From NCBI RefSeq assembly GCF_030704305.1, contig NZ_CP131935.1:1984001-2048000 (forward strand): 64,000 nucleotides of DNA, in the 5' to 3' direction. Both the position numbers and the translations under genes were made by a program. This DNA is from Massilia sp. R2A-15 (GTDB taxonomy: Bacteria; Pseudomonadota; Gammaproteobacteria; Burkholderiales; Burkholderiaceae_D). Under the pieces are notes generated by a model, which worked only from the letters and a program-made list of their open reading frames with translations, had not been told where the DNA came from and made no database searches. Each line of letters begins with the position of its first letter. Position 1 is the stretch's first letter. Positions 54,864 to 64,000 of this stretch are shown in pieces.

Positions 54864-56471
54864 ATGAAATTTGACGTCGCAATCGTCGGCAGCGGCCTGG
54901 CCGGCCTGTCCGTCGCCCTCCACCTGGCGCAGACGCGCAAGGTCGCCATCGTATCCAAGCGCGAACTGCTCGACGGCGCCAGCAACTGGGCCCAGGGCGG
55001 CATCGCCGCGGTGCTCGATTCGGGCGACAGCTACGAAGAACACATCAACGACACGCTGGTCGCCGGCGCCGGCATGTGCGACGAAGGCGCCACGCGCTAC
55101 ATCGTCGAGCACGGGCGCGAAGCGATCGAATGGCTGATCGAGCAAGGCGTGCCCTTCACCCGCGACCCGACCGCCGAACTGGGATTTCACCTGACCCGCG
55201 AGGGCGGCCATAGCCAGCGGCGCATCATTCACGCCGCCGACGCGACGGGCCACGCGGTGCAGCTCACGCTCGAACAGAAAGTGCGCGCGCATCCGAACAT
55301 CTCGCTGTTCGAGCACCACTGCGCGATCGACGTGATCAGCTCAGACAAGCTGGGCGCCAAGGCGCCGGGCTCCACGCCGCGCTGCCTCGGCCTGTACGTA
55401 CAGGACGAAAAATCGGGCGCCGTGCTGACTTTCGAAGCCGAGCACACCGTGCTGTGCACCGGCGGCGCCGGCAAGACCTACCTGTACACCACCAATCCGG
55501 ACACCGCCACCGGCGACGGTATCGCCATGGCGTGGCGCGCGGGTTGCCGCGTGTCGAACATGGAGTTCATCCAGTTTCACCCGACCTGCCTGTACCACCC
55601 GTACGCCAAGTCCTTCCTAATCACGGAAGCGATCCGCGGCGAAGGCGGCCGCCTGCTGCTGCCGCCGGAGGCTGGCGCCGCGGCCGGCACGCGCTTCATG
55701 CCGATGCACGACGAACGGGGCGAGCTGGCCCCGCGCGACGTGGTGGCGCGCGCGATCGACTTCGAAATGAAAAAGCGCGGCATCGACTACGTCAACCTCG
55801 ACATCAGCCACCAGCCGCCCGAGTTCCTCAAGGAGCACTTCCCGACCATTTACGCGCGCTGCCTGGAGCTCGGCATCGACATCACGAAGCAGCCGATTCC
55901 CGTCGTGCCGGCGGTGCACTTCACCTGCGGCGGGGTGGTTACCGACCTGGCCGGGCGCACCGACCTCGAAGGCCTGTACGCGGTCGGCGAAACCGCCTGC
56001 ACCGGCCTGCACGGCGCCAACCGCCTGGCCAGCAACTCGCTGCTCGAATGCCTCGTGATCGGCCGCGCCTGCGCGCAGTTTGTCGCGGCGCAGCCGAAGC
56101 TGGAACAGCCTGCGCTGCCGCAGTGGGACGAGAGCCGCGTCACCGACGCCGACGAGGAAGTCGTCATCTCGCACAATTGGGACGAGCTGCGCCGCTTCAT
56201 GTGGAATTACGTCGGCATCGTGCGCACCACCAAGCGGCTCGAGCGCGCGCAGCACCGCATCGCGCTGCTCAAGGAAGAAATCGACGAGTACTACCGCAAC
56301 TTCCGCATCACTCACGATCTGCTCGAGCTGCGCAACCTGGTCGACGTGGCGGCGCTGATCGTCAACAGCGCGTTGTCGCGGCATGAGAGCCGCGGGCTGC
56401 ATTTCAGCCGCGATTATCCGAACACGTTGCCGAAGGCGTTGCCTAGTGTGCTGACGCCGCCGCGCCGATAG
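54864..56471 (+). CDS. nadB: L-aspartate oxidase
   Basis: A 535-residue FAD enzyme, first step of NAD synthesis (aspartate to iminoaspartate). The dinucleotide-binding motif G-S-G-L-A-G-L is near residue 10, followed by S-N-W-A-Q-G-G-I-A-A. The substrate-site segments H-P-T-C-L-Y and G-E-T-A-C-T-G-L-H-G-A-N-R-L-A-S-N-S-L-L-E are intact. It works with nadA and nadC, which lie 3-5 kb downstream on the other strand. A REP-like unit starts three bases after its stop. Confidence 0.96.
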   Translation: MKFDVAIVGSGLAGLSVALHLAQTRKVAIVSKRELLDGASNWAQGGIAAVLDSGDSYEEHINDTLVAGAGMCDEGATRYIVEHGREAIEWLIEQGVPFTRDPTAELGFHLTREGGHSQRRIIHAADATGHAVQLTLEQKVRAHPNISLFEHHCAIDVISSDKLGAKAPGSTPRCLGLYVQDEKSGAVLTFEAEHTVLCTGGAGKTYLYTTNPDTATGDGIAMAWRAGCRVSNMEFIQFHPTCLYHPYAKSFLITEAIRGEGGRLLLPPEAGAAAGTRFMPMHDERGELAPRDVVARAIDFEMKKRGIDYVNLDISHQPPEFLKEHFPTIYARCLELGIDITKQPIPVVPAVHFTCGGVVTDLAGRTDLEGLYAVGETACTGLHGANRLASNSLLECLVIGRACAQFVAAQPKLEQPALPQWDESRVTDADEEVVISHNWDELRRFMWNYVGIVRTTKRLERAQHRIALLKEEIDEYYRNFRITHDLLELRNLVDVAALIVNSALSRHESRGLHFSRDYPNTLPKALPSVLTPPRR

Positions 56472-56474
56472 AAG

Positions 56475-56503
56475 ATGGGGTCAGGTCCGCAGGACCAGAC
56501 CCC
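56475..56503. repeat. REP-like unit (family A) between nadB and EamA gene
   Basis: An intact unit starting three bases beyond the nadB stop. It is in frame with the EamA gene and supplies an alternative ATG at 56475, which would prefix [12 protein letters not shown] to that protein. Confidence 0.88.
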
Positions 56504-56510
56504 GGTCTCG

Positions 56511-57407
56511 ATGAAACGTCCCCTCACCGCATCCACTGCCCTGCTCCTGACGGTGCCGCCCCTGCTCTGGGCCGGCAACGCCATCGTCGGCCGCCTGGTG
56601 CGCGACGCCGTGCCGCCGATGACGCTCAATCTTCTGCGCTGGAGCCTGGCGCTGCTGATCCTGCTGCCGATCGGCCGCGCGCTGCTGCGTTCCAGCAGCG
56701 GGCTGTGGCAGGACTGGCGCCGTTACAGCCTGCTTGGCCTGTTCGGCGTGGGCCTCTACAACTCGCTGCAATACCTCGCGTTGCAAAGCTCGACGCCGAT
56801 CAACGTCACCCTGGTCGCCGCCGGCATGCCGGTCTGGATGCTGCTGGTCGGCGCGCTGTTCTTCAAGATGCCGGTGCGGCGCCGCCAGATCGTCGGCGCG
56901 CTGCTGTCGATTGGCGGCGTAGTGCTGGTGCTGTCGCGCGGCGAGTGGCGCCAGCTTGTCGCGCTGCGGCTGGTGCCGGGCGACCTGTACATGATCCTCG
57001 CGACCATCGCGTGGTCGTTCTACAGCTGGATGCTGATGCAGCCGAAGGACCGGCCGGCGATCCGCGCCGACTGGGCCGCCTTCCTGCTGGCGCAAGTGAT
57101 CTACGGCGCGCTGTGGTCGGGCGTGCTCGCCAGCGTAGAATGGTCGGTGGCGCCGCGCCACATCGCATGGAGCTGGACCGTTGTGGCGGTGCTGCTGTAC
57201 GTGGCAGCCGGCCCTGCGGTGATCGCGTTCCGCTGCTGGGGGGCAGGCGTGCAACGCGCCGGCCCGACGGTAGGCGCATTCTTCACAAACCTGACGCCGC
57301 TGTTCGCCGCCGTGATGTCGTCGGCCTTCCTCGGCGAGCTGCCGCACCTGTACCACCTTGCGGCATTCACCCTGATTGTCGGCGGCATCGCTTATTCGTC
57401 TCGCTAG
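56511..57407 (+). CDS. EamA-family (DMT superfamily) transporter
   Basis: A 298-residue inner-membrane protein with ten predicted helices in two EamA repeats, the first opening L-W-A-G-N-A-I-V-G-R-L-V and the second starting near A-T-I-A-W-S-F-Y-S-W. Such proteins export or import metabolites such as amino acids; the substrate here is unknown. The ATG at 56511 (M-K-R-P-L-T) is chosen because it begins the natural N-terminus. The REP-derived ATG at 56475 is the alternative; neither has a strong ribosome-binding site. cobB starts six bases after its stop. Confidence 0.9.
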   Translation: MKRPLTASTALLLTVPPLLWAGNAIVGRLVRDAVPPMTLNLLRWSLALLILLPIGRALLRSSSGLWQDWRRYSLLGLFGVGLYNSLQYLALQSSTPINVTLVAAGMPVWMLLVGALFFKMPVRRRQIVGALLSIGGVVLVLSRGEWRQLVALRLVPGDLYMILATIAWSFYSWMLMQPKDRPAIRADWAAFLLAQVIYGALWSGVLASVEWSVAPRHIAWSWTVVAVLLYVAAGPAVIAFRCWGAGVQRAGPTVGAFFTNLTPLFAAVMSSAFLGELPHLYHLAAFTLIVGGIAYSSR

Positions 57408-57413
57408 CGGCTC

Positions 57414-58220
57414 ATGAATCCCATCGACCAACTGGACGCCTTCCTCGCTCAGCACCAAAGCATCCTGGTGATCTCAGGCGCCGGCGTCAGCACGGCATCG
57501 GGCATTCCCGACTACCGCGGTCGCGACGGAGTCCGGCGCGGCAATCCGCCAGTGCAGGGCCCGGAGTTTCGCAAACTCGAAGCGGTGCGCAAGCGCTACT
57601 GGGCGCGCAGCATGGTCGGCTACCCTACGCTCGCGCGCGCGATGCCGAACGCGGCGCATATCGCGCTGGCCGATCTCCAGGCTGCGGGCCGGATCGCGTC
57701 GGTGATGACGCAAAACGTCGACGGCCTGCACCAGCGCGCCGGCAGCAGGGGCGTGCTCGAACTGCACGGGAACATTCACCACGTGGTTTGCCTCGATTGC
57801 CAGGCCGGCTTCTCGCGCGCGCACGTGCAGGACGTGCTGGCGGCGCTCAATCCCGGCGTGACCGGCGCGGTGGCCGCCGCCGCGCCCGACGGCGACGCCC
57901 ATCTCGAACCAGAGGCGCTGGCGGACTTTCAGGTGCCCGTTTGCGTGCACTGCGGCGGGATGCTCAAGCCCGATGTCGTGTTCTTTGGCGATGGCGTTGA
58001 CAGCACCGTGACGCGAGAAGCGATGTCCCGCGTCGAAGCGGCCGACGCCTTGCTGGTGGTCGGCTCGTCGCTGATGGTGTTTTCGGGGTTCCGGTTTGCG
58101 CGGATGGCTGCGGCGGCCGGCAAGCCGATCGCGGCGATCAATCTTGGCATAACGCGTGCGGATGATTTGCTGACGCTGAAGATCGATGCCAGTGCCGAGG
58201 AAGTGCTGCCGCTGCTTTGA
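57414..58220 (+). CDS. cobB: NAD-dependent protein deacylase, sirtuin (SIR2/CobB family)
   Basis: A 268-residue sirtuin that removes acyl groups from lysines using NAD. NAD-binding [24 protein letters not shown], and the catalytic histidine in E-L-H-G-N are present. The zinc cysteines are C-L-D-C and C-V-H-C. There is an insertion (about 20 residues) between the zinc pairs. It sits among NAD-synthesis genes, convergent with nadC. A REP-like unit starts three bases after its stop. Confidence 0.93.
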   Translation: MNPIDQLDAFLAQHQSILVISGAGVSTASGIPDYRGRDGVRRGNPPVQGPEFRKLEAVRKRYWARSMVGYPTLARAMPNAAHIALADLQAAGRIASVMTQNVDGLHQRAGSRGVLELHGNIHHVVCLDCQAGFSRAHVQDVLAALNPGVTGAVAAAAPDGDAHLEPEALADFQVPVCVHCGGMLKPDVVFFGDGVDSTVTREAMSRVEAADALLVVGSSLMVFSGFRFARMAAAAGKPIAAINLGITRADDLLTLKIDASAEEVLPLL

Positions 58221-58223
58221 AAA

Positions 58224-58252
58224 TGGGGTCAGGTCCGCAGGACCAGACCCCG
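58224..58252. repeat. REP-like unit (family A) between cobB and nadC
   Basis: An intact unit in the 42-base gap between convergent genes, 3 bases from the cobB stop and 10 from the nadC stop. Confidence 0.88.
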
Positions 58253-58262
58253 GGATACTTGA

Positions 58263-59129
58263 CTAGTCAACTATTCGCAGAGAGTAGTCGGTGGCTTTAA
58301 CATCTTTGGTCAGGCTGCCGACCGAGATGCGGTCGACGCCCGTCTCGGCGATCGCGCGCACGCTGTCCAGGCTTACGCCGCCGGATGCTTCCAGCAGCGC
58401 ACGGCCGGCGTTGATCTTCACCGCTTCGCGCATCGTGCCCAGTTCGAAGTTATCCAGCAGGACCGACACGGCCCCCGCGTCCAGCGCTTCCGTCAGCTGC
58501 GCCAGCGTTTCGACTTCGATCTGCACCGGCTTGCCCGAGTTGAGCGCTGCTGCCGCAGCCAGCGCCTTGCCCACGCCGCCCGCCGCCGCAATGTGGTTTT
58601 CCTTGATCAGGATGCCGTCGAACAGCGCCATGCGCTGGTTCTTGCCGCCGCCTACGCGCACCGCGTACTTCTGCGCCTGGCGCAGGCCGGGAACGGTCTT
58701 GCGCGTGTCGAGCACCGCGGCCTTGGTGCCGGCGACGACATCGACATAGCGGCGCGTGGCGCTGGCCACGCCCGACATCAGCTGCAGGAAATTGAGCGCG
58801 GCGCGCTCGGCCGTCAGCAGCGCGCGCGGCGCCGCTTCGATCGTGCACACCACGCTGCCGGCTTTCATCATCTCGCCTTCGGCATAGTTCCAGGTGATCT
58901 CGGTGTCCTGGTCGAGCGCCAGCATCACGCCTTCGAACCATGGCGCTCCGCACAGCACTGCATCCTCGCGCACGATAACGCGCGCACGCACGCGTGTGTC
59001 GTTCGGCACCAGCAGACCAGTGAGGTCGCCGCTGCCGACGTCTTCCAGCAGCGCGGCCAGGATGTTTGCTTCGAACGCCGACTGCAGCGCCGCGTCGAAT
59101 TCATTGAACGGATTCTTCAGATTACTCAT
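58263..59129 (-). CDS. nadC: Nicotinate-nucleotide pyrophosphorylase (carboxylating)
   Basis: A 288-residue quinolinate phosphoribosyltransferase that forms nicotinate mononucleotide. E-D-V-G-S-G-D-L-T near residue 29, [10 protein letters not shown], the [10 protein letters not shown] motif, V-G-G-G-K-N-Q-R and the I-K-E-N-H loop are all intact. The start at 59129 overlaps the nadA stop by four bases (ATGA), so it is the distal gene of ybiT-nadA-nadC. Confidence 0.96.
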   Translation of the reverse strand: MSNLKNPFNEFDAALQSAFEANILAALLEDVGSGDLTGLLVPNDTRVRARVIVREDAVLCGAPWFEGVMLALDQDTEITWNYAEGEMMKAGSVVCTIEAAPRALLTAERAALNFLQLMSGVASATRRYVDVVAGTKAAVLDTRKTVPGLRQAQKYAVRVGGGKNQRMALFDGILIKENHIAAAGGVGKALAAAAALNSGKPVQIEVETLAQLTEALDAGAVSVLLDNFELGTMREAVKINAGRALLEASGGVSLDSVRAIAETGVDRISVGSLTKDVKATDYSLRIVD

Positions 59130-60259
59130 GCAGGACCAACTCCCGAAAACAGTGCGCCTTCTTTTGCCAGCTCGCCGGTCGGCAGTGCCTTGGCCTTTTT
59201 CGCAGCGGCGAAATCGAGCATGCGGTCGATCGCGCGCACCGCCTGCTTGCCGATCTCGGGATCGACGAACACTTCGTTGTTCATGTTTTCCAGCACATCG
59301 GCCAGGTTGCGCAGGCCGTTCATCGCCATCCACGGGCAATGCGCGCAGCTCTTGCAGGTGGCGCTGTTGCCGGCGGTCGGCGCTTCGATGAAGTGCTTGC
59401 CCGGCGCGGCCATGCGCATCTTGTGCAGGATGCCGTTGTCGGTGGCGACGATGAAAGTGGTGGCGTCCATCTCGACGGCTGCGTTGATCAGCTGCGTGGT
59501 CGAGCCGACCACGTCGGCCAGCGCCACCACGTTGGCCGGCGACTCAGGATGCACCAGCACTTTCGCGTCAGGATATTCTGCCTTGAGCAAATCGAGCTCG
59601 ATGCCCTTGAATTCGTCATGCACCAGGCAGGAGCCCTGCCACAGCAGCATGTCGGCGCCGGTCTTCTTCTGGATGTAGGAGCCCAGGTGGCGGTCCGGCG
59701 CCCACAGGATCTTCTTGCCCTGCGCGTGCAGGTGCGCCACGATGTCAAGGCCAATCGAGGACGTCACCATCCAGTCGGCGCGCGCCTTCACGGCCGCGCT
59801 GGTGTTCGCGTACACCACCACCGTGCGGTCCGGATGGGCGTCGCAGAAGGCGGCGAATTCGTCGGCCGGGCAGCCCAGGTCGAGCGAACAGGTCGCGTCC
59901 AGGTCCGGCATCAGGATGCGCTTTTCCGGGCTGAGGATCTTGGCCGTCTCGCCCATGAAGCGCACGCCGGCAACCACCAGCGTCTTGGCCGGATGGTCGC
60001 GGCCGAAGCGCGCCATCTCCAGCGAATCGGAGACGCAGCCACCGGTTTCTTCAGCAAGGTCCTGCAGGTCGGCGTCCACGTAGTAGTGCGCGACCAGCAC
60101 CGCTTCGCGCTCTTTCAGGAGGCGGCGGATCTTGTCCTTGAGCGCGGTGCGCTCGTCGGCCGACGGCGTTTCCGGCGTGCGCGCCCAAGCCTGCGCGGTG
60201 CAGGACAGGCCCGCCTGCGGGTGATCGTACTCAACGCTCTTGATTGGCATGACAGTCAT
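59126..60259 (-). CDS. nadA: Quinolinate synthase
   Basis: A 377-residue 4Fe-4S enzyme that condenses iminoaspartate with dihydroxyacetone phosphate. A-H-Y-Y-V-D-A near residue 58, and cluster-ligand candidates in [17 protein letters not shown] and the C-terminal [10 protein letters not shown] are present. A GGAG site precedes the ATG at 60259, 12 bases after the ybiT stop. Confidence 0.96.
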   Translation of the reverse strand: MTVMPIKSVEYDHPQAGLSCTAQAWARTPETPSADERTALKDKIRRLLKEREAVLVAHYYVDADLQDLAEETGGCVSDSLEMARFGRDHPAKTLVVAGVRFMGETAKILSPEKRILMPDLDATCSLDLGCPADEFAAFCDAHPDRTVVVYANTSAAVKARADWMVTSSIGLDIVAHLHAQGKKILWAPDRHLGSYIQKKTGADMLLWQGSCLVHDEFKGIELDLLKAEYPDAKVLVHPESPANVVALADVVGSTTQLINAAVEMDATTFIVATDNGILHKMRMAAPGKHFIEAPTAGNSATCKSCAHCPWMAMNGLRNLADVLENMNNEVFVDPEIGKQAVRAIDRMLDFAAAKKAKALPTGELAKEGALFSGVGPA

Positions 60260-60271
60260 GGCAGCTCCTGA

Positions 60272-61870
<1,599 letters not shown>

Positions 61871-61958
61871 TTGGTAAAGCCTTTACTAGCGATTGATTTA
61901 ACCGCGTATTTTACCATTGTGCAGGGCGAAATGGCGCCGGGGCTGTTTTTGCGGGCGC

Positions 61959-62067
61959 GGGATCAGGTCCGGCGGACCTGACCCCGGTTTTGACGCCGCG
62001 ACGTGAACGACCGCGCGGCAGATCGAAGGCTTGCGCCAAGATGGGGCCAGTCCGCAGGACCAGCCCC
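61959..62067. repeat. Two degenerate REP-like units (family A)
   Basis: One unit at 61959-61985 (GGGATCAGGTCC ... GGACCTGACCCC) and one at 62041-62067 (ATGGGGCCAGTCC ... GGACCAGCCCC). They occupy the 210-base gap between ybiT and the unknown gene; the second ends 13 bases beyond that gene's stop. Confidence 0.7.
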
Positions 62068-62080
62068 CTCCTCTCCTGCG

Positions 62081-63571
62081 TCAGTTGTTCACTGGCTGCG
62101 GCTGAGGCGTCGGCGTGGCCGGATTGACCACCGGCGTGTCATCGCCGGCAATCGACAGGTACTTGCTAGGATAGTATTTCGACATCCACATTTCGGCCAG
62201 TTCCGACTTGGTCACCGGTTTCAGGTAGTAATTGATCGGCACGCCCAGGTTGCCGGCCAGCGCCTTCTGGATGTAGTCGTCCAGCGCGTCCATCATCGAG
62301 TTGATGTCGAGCATCTTGTTGGCCTTGGTGTCCACCGTGGCCAGGCCGGCGAGCAGGCCCTGCACCTTGGAGGTCTCCATCGCGATCATCTGCTGGCCGG
62401 TGCGCGCGGCGTCGGCGGACGAGTCCACCGTCTTCTTGTCGCTGGCCGTGGCGTTCTGCAGCATCGCCAGCTTGTTCATCGACTCCTCGCCGTCGAACTT
62501 GGCGAACTGCTGCACCGCCGATTTCACCTCGTTCGACTTGATCGACGGGATCGATCCCATGGTGACCAGGGTGCAGTGCGACGTGACGTTCTGGGCGGAG
62601 AGCAGGTTCTTGGCGTCGTCCGAGAACGAGCTGTCCACGCCGAAGCCGCCCGATTCGTCGGCGAACCAGCCGCCGATCTCGAACTGGCCCTGCATGCTCG
62701 CCGCCACCGAGTACATGGTCTCGCTGGCGGTGGTGTTGGTGGTGTCGAGCACGTGCACCATGCCTATGAAGCAGGAGCCGTAAGTGGCGCCCGACAGCAG
62801 CTGCAGCGCCTTCTCGTCCTTGGTGTTGGCCTTGGCGGCGATGTCCATGACGTTGGCCAGGCTGTCGGTCTTGATCATGTCGTCGGGGTAGATCTTGTTC
62901 CAGACCCGGATGCCCTTGTCCACATCGAGCACGAACGGCGCCAGCATCACCGCGTCCTTGTGGGTGCAGGTGACGCTGATGACGAGCGTGCCGGCGATGT
63001 CGTGGCGCGAATACTGGCTGTTCATCTGCGACTGCGCGGCGCTGCTGGCCTGGTCCTTGAACGAATCGCCGAAGATGTCGAGTTCGTCGCTGACGAAGCT
63101 CTTGATGGTCAGGGCCGCGGTGTTCGACTGCTGGTCGTTGTCCTCGAACGAGAAGTACTGGACGTTCATCTTCAGCGAATCGGACGACAGCGGCATCTTC
63201 TTCAGCTGCGACTTGTTGTAGTCGATCGGGCTCTCGTAGGAGTCGTTGCTGGTGTGGACCTGGGACTTGAGCGGCATCAGCGCGGTCAGCCCGGCGATTT
63301 TTTTCTGGGCATAGTCAATCGCCGCTTTCTGCACCTGCTTGTTGACGTCATTGGACTGCTTCAGCAGGTCGGTGGTGTCGATGTGCATGTCGAGCAGTTC
63401 CTGAATCGTCATGTCGATGCTGCGCTTGAGCGCGATGAGCGAGTTCAGGTTGTCTTCGGCGGCGTCGACCGGCGCCTGGATCGTCGCCATGTCCATCACG
63501 TTTTTCAGGACCGCATCGTTGACCAGATTGCCCAAGATGAGGGATGGGTCATACGGAATCGTCATTGCCAT
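62081..63571 (-). CDS. Uncharacterised 496-residue protein
   Basis: I do not recognise this protein. It has no signal peptide. Residues 1-100 are predicted helical with heptad-like Leu/Ile spacing (coiled-coil or helical bundle). The middle (about 110-330) is beta-rich with polar, Ser/Thr/Asp-rich segments and two or three cysteines (V-T-C-T-H, S-C-F-I-G, S-H-C-T). The end returns to helices and closes with a Pro/Gln/Thr tail. It contains more Asp, Lys, Ser and Met and less Arg than its neighbours. A GGGAGA site precedes the ATG. A helical stalk plus beta body recalls some pore-forming or self-assembling proteins, but that is speculation. A perfect FNR-type box lies 137 bases upstream. Confidence 0.8.
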   Translation of the reverse strand: MAMTIPYDPSLILGNLVNDAVLKNVMDMATIQAPVDAAEDNLNSLIALKRSIDMTIQELLDMHIDTTDLLKQSNDVNKQVQKAAIDYAQKKIAGLTALMPLKSQVHTSNDSYESPIDYNKSQLKKMPLSSDSLKMNVQYFSFEDNDQQSNTAALTIKSFVSDELDIFGDSFKDQASSAAQSQMNSQYSRHDIAGTLVISVTCTHKDAVMLAPFVLDVDKGIRVWNKIYPDDMIKTDSLANVMDIAAKANTKDEKALQLLSGATYGSCFIGMVHVLDTTNTTASETMYSVAASMQGQFEIGGWFADESGGFGVDSSFSDDAKNLLSAQNVTSHCTLVTMGSIPSIKSNEVKSAVQQFAKFDGEESMNKLAMLQNATASDKKTVDSSADAARTGQQMIAMETSKVQGLLAGLATVDTKANKMLDINSMMDALDDYIQKALAGNLGVPINYYLKPVTKSELAEMWMSKYYPSKYLSIAGDDTPVVNPATPTPQPQPVNN

Positions 63572-63707
63572 GCTGTCTCCCTAGTGCCGCCGGGCACTGC
63601 GTCGGCGCCGGCGAGCAAATGTTGATGCCGGATATTTCCGGCAGGAAGACTACCTTATCGAGCCAGCGCGCAGCTTGTCTTCCGATAAGCTTCCGATCCT
63701 CGAAAGC

Positions 63708-63721
63708 TTGATCCAAATCAA
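63708..63721. promoter_or_regulatory. Perfect FNR/Anr-type box
   Basis: TTGAT-ccaa-ATCAA is an exact FNR consensus dyad. It lies in the 231-base gap between the unknown gene (minus, start 63571) and the winged-helix regulator (plus, start 63803). A TAGAAT at 63761-63766 could be a -10 for the plus gene, placing the box near -58. Control of the minus gene is equally possible. Confidence 0.6.
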
Positions 63722-63802
63722 ACAAGCGCCCATCAAAAGCTCAGGCGAGCGCGGCAGTCTTAGAATGATGGAAGCTTGCCAATAAATCATCTCCAGCCCC
63801 CC

Positions 63803-64000
63803 ATGAACGAGCCCAGTTTCACCTTTGGCGCCTGCCGCATCGACCCGGCCGCCAACGCCGTGCTGCGCGATGGCCAGCGCTATCCGGTCGAACCGCGCGC
63901 GATGGACGTGCTGGTGGCGCTGTGCGGCCGCCCGCAAACGGTGATGAGCATTGGCCAGCTGCTCACCGAGTGCTGGCCCGGCGCCGATGTGGGCGACAAC
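63803..64000 (+). CDS. Winged helix-turn-helix regulator (CadC/OmpR-type domain), partial
   Basis: Only the first 66 residues are in the window. F-G-A-C-R-I-D-P-A-A-N-A-V-L-R-D-G followed by V-E-P-R-A-M-D-V-L-V-A-L and the recognition-region C-W-P-G-A-D-V-G-D-N fit the N-terminal winged-helix domain of CadC-like or TPR-fused regulators. The absence of a receiver domain before the DNA-binding domain argues against a normal response regulator. The C-terminal sensor part lies outside the window. Confidence 0.8.
   Translation, partial: MNEPSFTFGACRIDPAANAVLRDGQRYPVEPRAMDVLVALCGRPQTVMSIGQLLTECWPGADVGDN

Overview
The window is GC-rich chromosomal DNA, very probably from a member of the Oxalobacteraceae (Massilia / Duganella / Janthinobacterium type Betaproteobacteria). 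This is inferred from the gene content (yciB-bolA-parvulin order, exosortase-A-associated accessory genes, a large clade-2 catalase, Burkholderiales-style Liv transporters) and from two families of intergenic palindromic repeats; no rRNA marker is present to prove it. I call 52 protein genes, the last cut by the window end. I see no tRNA, rRNA, CRISPR array, prophage or insertion sequence.

Layout. 1-2.1 kb: ygfZ, a DUF4936 gene and an NRDE (TANGO2-like) gene. 2.2-5.5 kb (minus): an acyl-CoA/oxidoreductase set of thiolase, Dabb-domain protein and two short-chain dehydrogenases. 5.7-9.8 kb (plus): an MHS-type MFS transporter, a secreted M2 (ACE-like) dipeptidyl carboxypeptidase and a 17-cysteine copper-storage-like protein. 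9.9-18.8 kb (minus): an acyl-CoA ligase, a branched-chain-amino-acid-type ABC importer (binding protein, LivH, LivM, LivG, LivF) and a FadB-like bifunctional beta-oxidation protein, which read as uptake, CoA activation and oxidation of an acyl substrate. 19-25.8 kb (plus): katE, selO, msrB, yciB, bolA and two tandem periplasmic parvulins, a group strong in redox and envelope stress functions. 25.9-26.5 kb: a HepT-MntA toxin-antitoxin pair. 26.7-38 kb: purL, an orphan receiver-TPR protein, a fused 5-oxoprolinase and nnr. 38.2-41.1 kb: the divergent ybbA-like/tesA pair, selU and a small leucine-rich-variant repeat gene that looks acquired. 41.4-45.9 kb: the prkA-yeaH-spoVR stress operon. 46-54.8 kb: a VAO-family flavoprotein, a FeeM-type N-acyl amino acid synthase, two glycosyltransferases, an asparagine-synthase-like protein and two exosortase-A-associated hydrolases, with no exosortase in view. 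54.9-61.9 kb: NAD metabolism (nadB, nadA, nadC, and the NAD-consuming sirtuin cobB), an EamA transporter and the ABC-F ATPase ybiT. 62-64 kb: a 496-residue protein I do not recognise, a perfect FNR-type box and the start of a winged-helix regulator.

The most distinctive global feature is a family of REP-like palindromes (arms GGGGTCAGGTCC / GGACCAGACCCC). They lie 3-10 bases beyond stop codons across the window, often as inverted doublets, and in at least two genes they supply the last codons of the protein. A second, unrelated palindromic family (CGTCGTTCCTGCGCAGG-like) occupies other gene gaps. The best leads at protein level are: a Liv ATPase pair in which all the degenerate motifs fall in one of the two composite ATP sites; an asparagine-synthase-like protein with both active sites degraded, beside two hydrolases with non-serine nucleophile positions; and a receiver domain with Glu at the phospho-acceptor position.
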